From assembly GCA_034440615.1 (NCBI GenBank), contig JAOTOM010004954.1, positions 213,501-277,500 on the forward strand: a DNA stretch of 64,000 nucleotides. Reading direction: 5' to 3'. Shown in pieces: positions 34,051-45,700 of this stretch. The notes under the pieces were generated by a model that was not told the origin of the DNA, ran no database searches, and worked only from the letters and a program-made list of their open reading frames with translations. A program made the position numbers and the translations under genes. Source of the DNA: Ashinkailepas kermadecensis (lineage: Eukaryota > Arthropoda > Thecostraca > Neolepadidae). Each line of letters begins with the position of its first letter. Within the stretch, counting starts at the first letter, position 1.

Positions 34051-34054
34051 CAAA

Positions 34055-35095
34055 GGGGGAGCATTCATAACGTCCAAGGTTCATTTACTACCACAGTTCA
34101 TAACGTACAAAGCTCAAAACGTCCAAGGATCATAACGTACAAAATCAAAATAAAGCCCAAAATGCATTGGATAGGGCGCGTCCACAATGTACAAAGTTCA
34201 TAACGTACAACGATCACAACGTACAAAACTGGCTTCAGAGGGAGCGTTCATAACGTCCAAAGTTCATTTAAGTCCAAGGATCACAAAGTACAAAAATAGT
34301 TCGTCAGTTGTCCGCTAGAGGAGCCAGCGAAACCCTGGCGGCGAAATATTGCGGCTGTGTCTCCGCGTTGTGTCAACGGGTGGCAGGAGTGTGCGGCTAT
34401 TGGCGCATGATACCTGGTAAATGTGCTGCCAAATGTGGTCTGGTGGTTCCTTCAGGTTTTCCCCAATTTCTCCAGGGTACGATCACATTTCCTTAGAGGG
34501 TCGCCTTTGGTGGAAAAATTCGTTGAGCGGGTGCAGGGGCTGCGCTCGATAATAGTGAGGGGACGTCTTTTCGTCTCAAAGTGGCGCCCTTTCCTCCGAA
34601 AAGGGCGCTTTTGGCTCACAAATTCGTTCTAATATTTCGAAGCACAATACAAACACCTAAATTAACTCAAACTGGACAAAAAGTCCAAATAAAACCTGAA
34701 AAAACACCAGACCACACTTAGCAGCACATTCACGCTTGGTGCGATGCGACAATAACCGCACACTACTGCCACCTGTTGACAGCAAGCGGAGACACAGCCG
34801 TACAATTTCGCCGCCAGGGTTTCGCTGGCTCCTCTAGCGGACAACTGACAAACTATGTTTGTACTTTATGGTCCTTGGACCTAAATTAACTTTGGACGTC
34901 ATGAACGCTCCCTCTGAACCCAGTATTGTACGTTGTGATCGTTAAACATTATGAACTTTGTACATTGGGAACGCGCCCTATCCAATGCATTTTTTACTTT
35001 ATTTGGACTTTTGTACGTTGTGATCCTTAGACGTTGTAAGCTTTGTACGTTATGAACTTTGGTAGTAAATGAACCTTGTACGTTATGATATAGCC
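34055..35095. mobile_element. Foldback element with ~400 bp inverted arms
   Basis: The left arm (about 34055-34495) is matched in inverse order by the right arm (about 34660-35095). Paired blocks include GGTTCATTTACTACCA, GCATTGGATAGGGCGCG, TTGTCCGCTAGAGGAGCCAG and GTGTGGTCTGGTG. The outer half of each arm contains several CATAACGTACAA or CATAACGTCCAA repeats. A non-palindromic core of ~165 bp separates the arms. No transposase frame is present. It lies inside the ~30 bp array, which continues at 35100. Confidence 0.8.
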
Positions 35096-35480
35096 TCCTA
35101 CAAAGCATACGGTGACCGCAAATGCAGCATGAGGGCCTCGAAAACAGGGTGGGCTCCGCAAAAAGCGACATGGTGTTAAAAATGCGGGGCACTAACTAAA
35201 GACATTTTCGAAAATGAATTGGTTCCTTGAAAACACCGTGGGTCTACAAAAAGCAACGACGACCTAAAAGAAGCCTTCGGATCTCAAAAGCGCACCAGTG
35301 TCTGTTAAGAAATGCACTGAGACCATAAAGCACATCTGTAGACGAAAAACACAACGGCGCTGAGAAGAACATCGAATCAGTGCAGCGCAGGGGCGTCGAT
35401 TTGTATCCTTTTGTGGGGGACATGGCCCCACCAACGTTGATCTTGGCCCCCAATGCTGATTTCCCCCCCCAATAACCTAT
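35096..35480. repeat. ~30 bp array (orientation A) and terminus-like end
   Basis: Units such as CCTCGAAAACAGGGTGGGCTC and CTCAAAAGCGCACC continue from the sequence before the foldback. From about 35385 a GGGGCGTCGAT and GGGGGACATGGCCCC segment followed by CCCCCCCC looks like a transposon end. Confidence 0.5.
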
Positions 35481-37600
35481 GCTATTTTTATGCTCATAAA
35501 AAGTGAAAGGAAAAAAAGAAGAAAAATACCATGCTAGGTACATAGAAAATGTAGTTGATGTTAACCAGCACATGCTGTACTGAAAAGAAACAGATTTGGA
35601 TTAGATAGTGGACTGACTCTCCACCTTTTGCTACAAAATTCAAAATTGTGTGCAAAAAAAAACAAAATAGCTAGATTTCCCTCCACTGTGGAAGGACAAC
35701 TTACATCATAAAATGGTGAGATTAGCTGATGCTGATGCATTTTAAACCAGATTGTCCGAAAAAATGCTCAGCCACAAAACAACAATTGCATTATCATACT
35801 AATGTTTGTATACACCACCAATGGCAAAACCAAATGCATATGGCGCTTGAACAGGATTCATTCCATTCTCAATTTCTAGTAATTGTCAAATTTGCATACA
35901 ATCCAGTCCAGTGAACAACAATCACAGTTATCATTGAGATTGTGGATATACAAACTATAATTATCTTCAACAGCCCACACATCACACTATCAGCCTTATA
36001 TTTACCTGGTAGGTATGTACCTACCTACATGCCCAGTGACAATGTGCATGCATTCAATACTGATATGGGGAAATCCAGTCTCAAACTGAACCAACGAGAG
36101 CCATGTGTAAGCCAATCTGCCAGCTTATGATACCATGAAAGAAAAAACTCAGCAATAAGCTGCATGGACACTGCATTATAATTGATATTCCTAAATAAAG
36201 CAATAGGTACTAAGCTGTGGCTCACATGACTTCCAAAGCAAACCTTAAAAGGTACACCAAAGTTCGCCTTCAAGCCTTGGTGACGTCACAGCTTTTTTTT
36301 CTCTCATATATTTCAGAAATTGGTAGCATCAGGCATGTTTAAATTTCGCTGTGCATGGGGGAGGGGGGGGGGTGAGTTATTTTTAGGCGTGCCGGACCAT
36401 AAAGGTCATTTGCGCCGCCTTTAAAGCGAGTACGTTACATGTCTGTCTATAAAAGCGATTGTTTGCGATCAAGGTGCACACAGGTGGACATTTACGTTAA
36501 GGGAATTTTACGTTATAGTTTGTGTGATATTTTAGGTGCTGAAGGCGGTGGCTGGGATGGGGACATCTCCCTGATGTCTAAATAGTTTAATTTACACTTT
36601 ACTCCTCCACAAAATAATTTGTAGTTTGGGTAGGGGCAGGGCCGCGCAGGAGACATACGAAGTTTATGCATTGCCCATATAGTTTTGCACGTTATATGAT
36701 TTTTTTATCGACAAAGCGAAGGACTACCCTGTATTTGTATTTTGCATGCTGGCGCAGCTAGGCATAGTCCGGGGATGCTTTCATTGATTCGTTTGAGTGA
36801 GGAAAGACAATACCACCCAACAATAACCAGTAACTAGCAGTAATATAGTAATTACGTGTTTGAAGTTGCATATTTCCTGTCTCCCTCCTTGAAAAATAGA
36901 ATTGGGTATACGGCCAATTCTACCACCGGTCGTGATGTCTGTTCTTGAGAACATCCAAAACCGTAGCATCGAAAGATAAAAAGTCAAAGTACAAAAATCC
37001 TGGAATCTCAAACTAGCGATTGTGGTCGACAAATATGACGGAGGTGAGACATTTGTGGTGCAATTGCGCGCGATGTTTAATCCGGTGGCCAAACTCATAT
37101 GACGTCGTGCTGCTTCATTTTTTTGTACTTCACACCCGATGTGTCTGCAGATTGGTGTGATTTTAAGCAGTGAATAACTTGCTGATATTTAATTCCCAAA
37201 GAAACAATAGAGGAAGAAGTTGGCAGGTAAGCTTCAACAAGTCCAGTCCATGCCTTTTCTGATTTCTGTCGGTGTTCTATATTAATGCCAGATACCTAGC
37301 TACCTACCTACCATATTGGAGTATTATTGTGCTTTAAGGTGGTAACAGGACAAGTTTTTACACACATTTTCCTCCATAGAGCAAACGAATGGATTAATTT
37401 TGGTAGTAAATTTGTGCTTTGAGGTGTGTTATAAAATTCTCGGAATTTATCATTCGAATGCAATGTTTATGAATGTGACTAAGATGATGTGACCACTCAT
37501 TTTCTGTGCAAATGCTTACTTTTCAGGTTGTGAGCAAAATAACACCAAAAAGGGGCTTTGAGTTAGGTAACATAGCATGAAAAGAAATATATAAAAAATA
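35481..37600. other. No gene recognised
   Basis: Largely A/T-rich sequence with short frames of no recognisable type. A short TACC repeat is near 37300 and a G run near 36363. No exon could be supported. Confidence 0.4.
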
Positions 37601-37609
37601 AAAATATAA

Positions 37610-38300
37610 TTCAGCATAACCTAACCTAACCTCCCTTTGGAGAAAAAAGAGAAAAAGTTAAAGCATTTTATTTTCTGAAGATTTTCAAAATTTAAAAACC
37701 TAACCCAACCTAACCTAACCTAACATGAGTTGATCTTGAAGAAAAAATAATTTGTAAATTTGCAGTTTAAGGTGTTATTTTGTGATTTTTTCTTCAGAAT
37801 ACCATGTTCATGATGGTGACTAAGATGATGGGACCATTTATTTTCTGGGCAATCGCATTTTTTTTAATTGGAGAAAAAAATGACAAATTTTCGAACGCGA
37901 ACGCATCTTGGCCCCCTTGGCTTACAGAAGGTCGAACGCATAACCTAACCTAACCAAACCTAACCCATTTGTTTGCTTTATGGAAACAAATGTGTGTAAA
38001 AACTTATCTTTTATCACCTTGAAGCACAATAATACCAGTTTGGTTAGGTTAGTCTAGTTTAGTTTTTTTTTTAGGTTAGAAAATGTTTCAACTTTTTGAC
38101 AAATTTTCTAAAAATCGGAAATCTTTCCTTCAAAAGCAGCTGACGTTAGGCTAGGCTAGGTTTCGTTCGGTTTTCTAATGTAGAAAATGTTCACAGAATA
38201 TATTACTTAAAATCGGTTTTTTTTTTAAATCTCCAAAGGGAGGTTAGGATATGCTAGATTAGGTTATGTTTGCTATGGTTATTAGGTTATCATATGGATT
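37610..38300. repeat. Degenerate interstitial telomere-like repeats (CCTAA/TTAGG)
   Basis: Short runs of CCTAA occur at 37617-37632, 37697-37726 and 37938-37966. The opposite orientation, TTAGG, occurs in pieces at 38041-38065, 38145-38165 and 38243-38290. TTAGG is the ancestral arthropod telomere repeat. The runs are short, interrupted and occur in both orientations, so this is internal, not a chromosome end. A palindrome, GGATTCACTAATGAGTGAATCC-like, is at 38297-38318. Confidence 0.6.
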
Positions 38301-38814
38301 CACTAATGAGTGAATCCATACCATTCCCACTGGAGTCTAAAAGCTCCATCATAACCTTACTTCTATAACGTATATCACAAGAACCCATCTCGATTCTACT
38401 GCCCACTCAGGACACTATAGAAGTAAATTAATGAAAGTGTTATTTCATTACCTGCATTGTTAATGTAAACAGAAAGAAGTCCTTTGAACCATACGTAATG
38501 TCCTTTACAGTGCTGCTCCATCCACCTCCAACTACAACCCTGACCAAACTTCAGGAGCGCATCCATCTCCAAAGCAGCCTGCGGAACAAGGTATGTATTG
38601 CAGCAAGAGTACTATGATCTGAATTTCATGGTATCCCTGTTGCCTAATACAGGCTGCTTGCCTATCCTGTCTTGCCACCCTGTCCATCCTTGCCTATCCA
38701 TGTAGATGTTTGATCTTCCTCAAACTGTCTGGAGAACTTGGGAGTTGAAATCACGTGTGAGTGATGAAACAGATAAGCTATTCCTATATGCTTATGTTGC
38801 ATAATTGCATGGCA
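38301..38814. other. No gene recognised
   Basis: Unique sequence between the telomere-like block and the N1 element. Nothing supportable was seen. Confidence 0.35.
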
Positions 38815-40570
38815 CAGTAGCATGCCGAATGGGGAGGGGACATTGTGGGACTTTTCCCCCTGACAGGTTATGGGTCCCCCAAGAATCGCGTCGAGCTTCT
38901 CAAAAAAATTTCGCCAGTCTCCTTAATAATCCCGTTTGGGCCCCCAATAATCGCACCGGAGCCCCGTAGAATCGCACTGGGGCCAAAAAGTCGCGCTGGG
39001 GCTTCTGAAAAGGACGCTGGGGCCTAAAAAGTTCCCACCTGGGCCCCTGAAAATCACGCTGGGGGCTCGAAAGAGTCGTGCTGGGGTTCAAGAAAATCAG
39101 GACGGAGGCCCCAAAACGGTCGGGCCGGGGCCCCGGAAAGTCACGCTGAGCCTAGGGTACCAAGAATTCTCGCCCGGATCCCTGAAAATCACGCTAGGGG
39201 CATGACAAGTCGCACCGGGGCTTAAAAAGTATCATTGTGATCACCCAACAAATGAAGCCAGGGCAACGAAAAACAGTCCCAACATGGAAAATCACTCTGG
39301 GGTCCCAATGACCGCTCCAAAGGCCCACAAAACGTGTTGGGCCCCACCAAACGTGTCCTAGTCACTAAAGCTCTAGCTAGGGATCCCAACAAGTGACCAC
39401 TGGGTCCCCAAATATCGCGTTCGGGGCCTAAAATTCCGTCGATAAACCCAAAATGTAATGTCGGTAATCAAAAGTGTACCGAGTTTCGCAAAAAGCGACA
39501 GGTCCTTAAAATATGCGCTGCAGCTCGAAATAAACACACCGGGAGCGCTAAATATAAGCATAACGGAGGCCCTCAAGGAACACCAGGGCCATCAGACCGC
39601 ACGGGGCCTAAAAAAACAGGCTGGGCCCTCAAAAAGGGAATTGATCGTAACCAAAGAACAAATAGACCGGATACTAAATAAACACATCGGCGTCTTCGAA
39701 AACGCGCCGATACCACACAAATATTATCGGTGTATAAAAGGCAACAAAGCTGTAAAGAAGAGCCGGGTCTCAAGCATGTGCCGGGCCCCTAACACAAATT
39801 GGTTGGAGCCCTAAAACACATCCATAGAAGAAGAAAAACGCAACTGGTAAAAGACGAACACCTAGCCAGGGTCACGGCTCGGTAGCCAATCTGGGAGCTT
39901 ATTTAACCAAAGAGATGAGGTGCATCAAAGCTCAGTGTGTCTCCGGATTTCTTAATCACAAGAAAATGTGAGAAGAAGAGAACTAATACATCGAATTGAA
40001 TCTATCGATTTTTTCCAGCGAGCCGCCATACCAGGCATTCCACATGTCAAATGTGGTACAAGACTATCATGTGACAGTAATTAGCAAAACGTGGGAGGCC
40101 TAGCGGAAACCGGAGAAGCGCACGTAGAGTGGCGAATGCGCCGACTGCGCAAGGCGGGTGTACACGTGCACGAACGTTGGAGTTTTGGCGACCGGGCGTT
40201 ATTAATTGGAATGCCTGATATTGCCAAATTTTACATTTTTGAGTGATTTGTTCAGGTGTAATTTCAGCAGTGTGAGGTGACTTTTCAAGGGATACCAAAA
40301 GAAAAACGTTCAAACATGATGGGGGGGGGAGGGAGTTGGGGTTGAAATCAAAAGTTAATTTTGTCACTAATTATTTTATAACAAAAATATAAAGAAAGCC
40401 CTTTGAAAAAAAAAATATTGGTGGAAATCCAGGGGACTTTTTAATGGGGGTAGCTCGGCACCTTCCAAATCAGCTTGCCCCTCTCTCGCAAATCCTAAGG
40501 GTGATTCAAAGTGAGATTCTGATGCCAAGGTTTGCAGGAAAATATCCTCTCCGTATTCCATCACTCAGAA
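38815..40570 (-). mobile_element. N1 non-autonomous element, copy i (terminus, ~30 bp array, unique body)
   Basis: The terminus CAGTAGCATGCCGAATGGGG at 38815 is followed by about 1.05 kb of ~30 bp units (GGGCCCCCAATAATCGCACC type). A body (39879-40570) follows with GGTAGCCAATCTGGGAGC, a GTGCACGAACGTTGG block and TTCAGCAGTGTGAGGTGAC, ending near CTCGCAAATCCTAAG. The same body occurs at 52249-52920 and, inverted, at 57661-58310. There is no transposase. A short run of G is at 40320. Confidence 0.6.
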
Positions 40571-42759
40571 ATTGTCCTCTCCTCATCCAGGATTTCAAAG
40601 TATAAATCCGACCCTGGTAGACGGTGCGTTCTCCACGGCCCTGGTCAGTCACAGTGAACGGTGTGGGATTAGTAACGGCTTTGCATCATCTTTCCGAACA
40701 GTTTTGTGTACATTAGTTGTCACTTTCTCCGCATTCTACCGATCCCTTTACAATTAATATGTAGGTACCAATGTCACCCATGCATTAATATTTCCCAATT
40801 CGTCACAGCCATTGAATCTGCTTGAGACACAGCTGCTCTTGTTGTGCGTTTCGATCGATGGATATTGATGTCATTAGAAAAGCAAGTGCTGTCAGCAGCG
40901 AGGCTGACCTTACTTCCACTAGGGTAATGATTACAGGTACTGATAGCAGCGCGGACAGAAATGCCTTTGGGTGCGGCACCCTTGTGGCCTTATTCGTGTC
41001 CCTCGCACCCATATGAAGACTCCTTACGTCTGTCATGTGTTCCTACTGTCCGACATTTTGCACCTCTTTATGTTTGCCCTTTATATGCTTTATATTTGCT
41101 TTATATGATAAGGTCTGGTCACACGAAGTCGGGTCATCTCGGATCATTGTTGCATAATGTCATGGTGTACTACTTCGGTGGCTCTAAAACTGAATTAAAA
41201 TTTCAATTCACAAGGAGCAGTAGCATTCGGCATAAGACGACATTGCGGGCGCATTGTCGCCAAGGCAGCTGACGCCCACAAAAATCCCAACTCCACACAC
41301 AAGACGGCAGTGTAGAATATGCATAATACTTGACCTGACCGAACACCATTGACCTTGTCACATATTTGAAAGCCGAATGTCTATATCATGCTTTCATCAT
41401 GTTCTGCACAAAAAGTTTTCCCCTTACTGCGATAAGAAGAGAAAATTTGACCTGACCTCCGTTTAGTAACCTTGGCCTTGATTAAAATTTTGGGAAAGCA
41501 GAGTTATTTGATTTCATGGAAGAATAGTATGATTTGGATTTGGTGTTGCTATGCTGCAACCACTGCGAATCTCGGCATTTTGGAGATTTGGGAATATTAT
41601 CCTCCTTGATCGGTCGCAAGTCAATTTCAAGGGGAATTAGAAATCAACTTGGAGAATGTGGTCAAGCAGGCAAATATGGTGGGGTCCAAGCACCACCAAA
41701 TGTATAGAAAACTCCGCACTTAAACTTTTGGAGGGAAAGGATTACAAGTGCTAACAGGGCTGCAGTAAAAATGACCCTATTGCGACACACCTGGTGCGGG
41801 GACCATTCCAATTCCGCCGATTTGAAAACTACGTTGATTTCTGCCATTATTCCCACTTTTCGAAGTTTTGTACTTTTTATTTCCGACTCTAGCAAAGGAA
41901 CCATTCCAGCCGACATATCCATTTCAAAACCGTCGGTGGCACTTCTGGGAATCTCCTGGGCTGACCTTTTCGGACTCCTTGGCAGTCACCGGAGAGGCAT
42001 GTACCCGGTGTGTCCTTCTCTTGCTCTTGGTTGCGCCATTGGGTACGGGTGGAGTTTTTAGATTGCTGTTAAAAAAAAGTAGTAGGACGATTGCGCTGAT
42101 TGATGTCTATGATCCGTTGTGCATTTTAGTTTGCTTGGTGTCGTGTGTGGTGACTGACTAGACTCGACGATCACGATGAGTACATCAATGCACATATTTG
42201 ATCAGAGGACATTGTTTTCGATTTATATGCTTTTGTGGAGGCTGTGCCCCATCCCCTCCCCAGAATTGGCCCCACCAAAACTTTAGCTTCGCCCCTCCCT
42301 AATGTTAGGCACCAAGGAAATACCTTCACCCATCGTCATCATAGTTCAGGCCTGCTGTGCTCCGATGCTCCATCAAGGCCGGTGTGTTTTAGCCTGCATA
42401 TGGGCGCAGAAATATTTTACTTAAGCCGGTGTGTTTGTTGGTGTGTATAGTGAGGGGAGGGTGACGGTAACGTTGACGATGACGTTGACGATTACGATGG
42501 ACCCGAGTCCATTCTATGACTCTGTGTAGGAAAGTTCCTATATCGGCTGCGTGATAGCCTATGACCTCAGCGTTCGCGATAACCCGGTTGTAAAAGCACC
42601 AGTCCTCTGTGCTGCCTGTATTACACAGCAGCACTCGAACGAACACACGAGACAGTTAGACGCCAGTACAGAACTTTTCTCTATGAAGGAAAGCCGTGAG
42701 ATGCCTTTCAGACGAATTTAGAGGCCGAAATTAGATGGAAATTTGTCGGGCGCGGGAGC
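40571..42759. other. No gene recognised
   Basis: Frames up to about 100 codons (for example 41771-42061 +, 40961-41272 +) show no domain. A fragment of the MITE family lies at 41677-41725 and a related GGCCCCACCAAAACTT piece at 42269-42284. Confidence 0.4.
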
Positions 42760-45700
42760 GACCGACATATCTCGGCTCGCCTCAGCAGTCCAGCCACCTC
42801 TGACCAGTGTTGCCGCGGACCGACATATCTCCGCTCGCCTCAGCAGTCCAGCCACCTCTGACCAGTGTTGCCGCGACCGACATATCTCGGCTCGCCTCAG
42901 CAGTCCAGCCACCTCTGACCAGTGTTGCCGCGACCGACATATCTCGGCTCGCCTCAGCAGTCCAGCCACCTCTGACCAGTGTTGCCGCGGCCGACATATC
43001 TCGGCTCGCCTCAGCAGTCCAGCCACCTCTGACCAGTGTTGCCGCGACCGACATATCTCGGCTCGCCTCAGCAGTCCAGCCACCTCTGACCAGTGTTGCC
43101 GCGGCCGACATATCTCGGCTCGCCTCAGCAGTCCAGCCACCTCTGACCAGTGTTGCCGCGGCCGACATATCTCGGCTCGCCTCAGCAGTCCAGCCACCTC
43201 TGACCAGTGTTGCCGCGGACCGACATATCCCCGCTCGCCTCAACAGTCCAGCCACCTCTGACCAGTGTTGCCGCGACCGACATATCTCGGCTCGCCTCAG
43301 CAGTCCAGCCACCTCTGACCAGTGTTGCCGCGACCGACATATCTCGGCTCGCCTCAGCAGTCCAGCCACCTCTGACCAGTGTTGCCGCGGACCGACATAT
43401 CTCGGCTCGCCTCAGCAGTCCAGCCACCTCTGACCAGTGTTGCCGCGACCGACATATCTCGGCTCGCCTCAACAGTCCAGCCACCTCTGACCAGTGTTGC
43501 CGCGGACCGACATATCTCGGCTCGCCTCAGCAGTCCAGCCACCCCTGACCAGTGTTGCCGCGACCGACATATCTCGGCTCGCCTCAACAGTCCAGCCACC
43601 TCTGACCAGTGTTGCCGCGGACCGACATATCTCGGCTCGCCTCAACAGTCCAGCCACCTCTGACCAGTGTTGCCGCGACCGACATATCTCGGCTCGCCTC
43701 AGCAGTCCAGCCACCTCTGACCAGTGTTGCCGCGACCGACATATCTCCGCTCGCCTCAACAGTCCAGCCACCTCTGACCAGTGTTGCCGCGGACCGACAT
43801 ATCTCGGCTCGCCTCAACAGTCCAGCCACCTCTGACCAGTGTTGCCGCGACCGACATATCCCCGCTCGCCTCAACAGTCCAGCCACCTCTGACCAGTGTT
43901 GCCGCGGACCGACATATCTCCGCTCGCCTCAGCAGTCCAGCCACCTCTGACCAGTGTTGCCGCGACCGACATATCTCGGCTCGCCTCAACAGTCCAGCCA
44001 CCTCTGACCAGTGTTGCCGCGACCGACATATCTCGGCTCGCCTCAGCAGTCCAGCCACCCCTGACCAGTGTTGCCGCGACCGACATATCTCGGCTCGCCT
44101 CAGCAGTCCAGCCACCCCTGACCAGTGTTGCCGCGACCGACATATCTCGGCTCGCCTCAGCAGTCCAGCCACCTCTGACCAGTGTTGCCGCGACCGACAT
44201 ATCTCGGCTCGCCTCAGCAGTCCAGCCACCTCTGACCAGTGTTGCCGCGACCGACATATCTCGGCTCGCCTCAGCAGTCCAGCCACCTCTGACCAGTGTT
44301 GCCGCGACCGACATATCTCGGCTCGCCTCAACAGTCCAGCCACCTCTGACCAGTGTTGCCGCGACCGACATATCTCGGCTCGCCTCAGCAGTCCAGCCAC
44401 CTCTGACCAGTGTTGCCGCGACCGACATATCTCGGCTCGCCTCAGCAGTCCAGCCACCTCTGACCAGTGTTGCCGCGACCGACATATCTCGGCTCGCCTC
44501 AACAGTCCAGCCACCTCTGACCAGTGTTGCCGCGACCGACATATCTCGGCTCGCCTCAGCAGTCCAGCCACCTCTGACCAGTGTTGCCGCGACCGACATA
44601 TCTCGGCTCGCCTCAGCAGTCCAGCCACCTCTGACCAGTGTTGCCGCGGCCGACATATCTCGGCTCGCCTCAGCAGTCCAGCCACCTCTGACCAGTGTTG
44701 CCGCGACCGACATATCTCGGCTCGCCTCAGCAGTCCAGCCACCTCTGACCAGTGTTGCCGCGGACCGACATATCTCGGCTCGCCTCAGCAGTCCAGCCAC
44801 CTCTGACCAGTGTTGCCGCGACCGACATATCTCGGCTCGCCTCAGCAGTCCAGCCACCTCTGACCAGTGTTGCCGCGGCCGACATATCTCGGCTCGCCTC
44901 AACAGTCCAGCCACCTCTGACCAGTGTTGCCGCGGACCGACATATCCCCGCTCGCCTCAACAGTCCAGCCACCTCTGACCAGTGTTGCCGCGACCGACAT
45001 ATCTCGGCTCGCCTCAGCAGTCCAGCCACCCCTGACCAGTGTTGCCGCGACCGACATATCTCGGCTCGCCTCAGCAGTCCAGCCACCTCTGACCAGTGTT
45101 GCCGCGACCGACATATCTCGGCTCGCCTCAGCAGTCCAGCCACCTCTGACCAGTGTTGCCGCGACCGACATATCTCGGCTCGCCTCAGCAGTCCAGCCAC
45201 CTCTGACCAGTGTTGCCGCGACCGACATATCTCGGCTCGCCTCAGCAGTCCAGCCACCTCTGACCAGTGTTGCCGCGACCGACATATCTCGGCTCGCCTC
45301 AGCAGTCCAGCCACCTCTGACCAGTGTTGCCGCGACCGACATATCTCGGCTCGCCTCAGCAGTCCAGCCACCTCTGACCAGTGTTGCCGCGACCGACATA
45401 TCTCGGCTCGCCTCAACAGTCCAGCCACCTCTGACCAGTGTTGCCGCGACCGACATATCCCCGCTCGCCTCAACAGTCCAGCCACCTCTGACCAGTGTTG
45501 CCGCGGACCGACATATCTCGGCTCGCCTCAACAGTCCAGCCACCTCTGACCAGTGTTGCCGCGACCGACATATCTCCGCTCGCCTCAGCAGTCCAGCCAC
45601 CTCTGACCAGTGTTGCCGCGACCGACATATCTCAGCTCGCCTCAACAGTCCAGCCACCCCTGACCAGTGTTGCCGCGACCGACATATCTCGGCTCGCCTC

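Noticed and set aside
37610..38300. Chromosome end
   Set aside because: The telomere-like runs are short, diverged, in both orientations and embedded in unique sequence.
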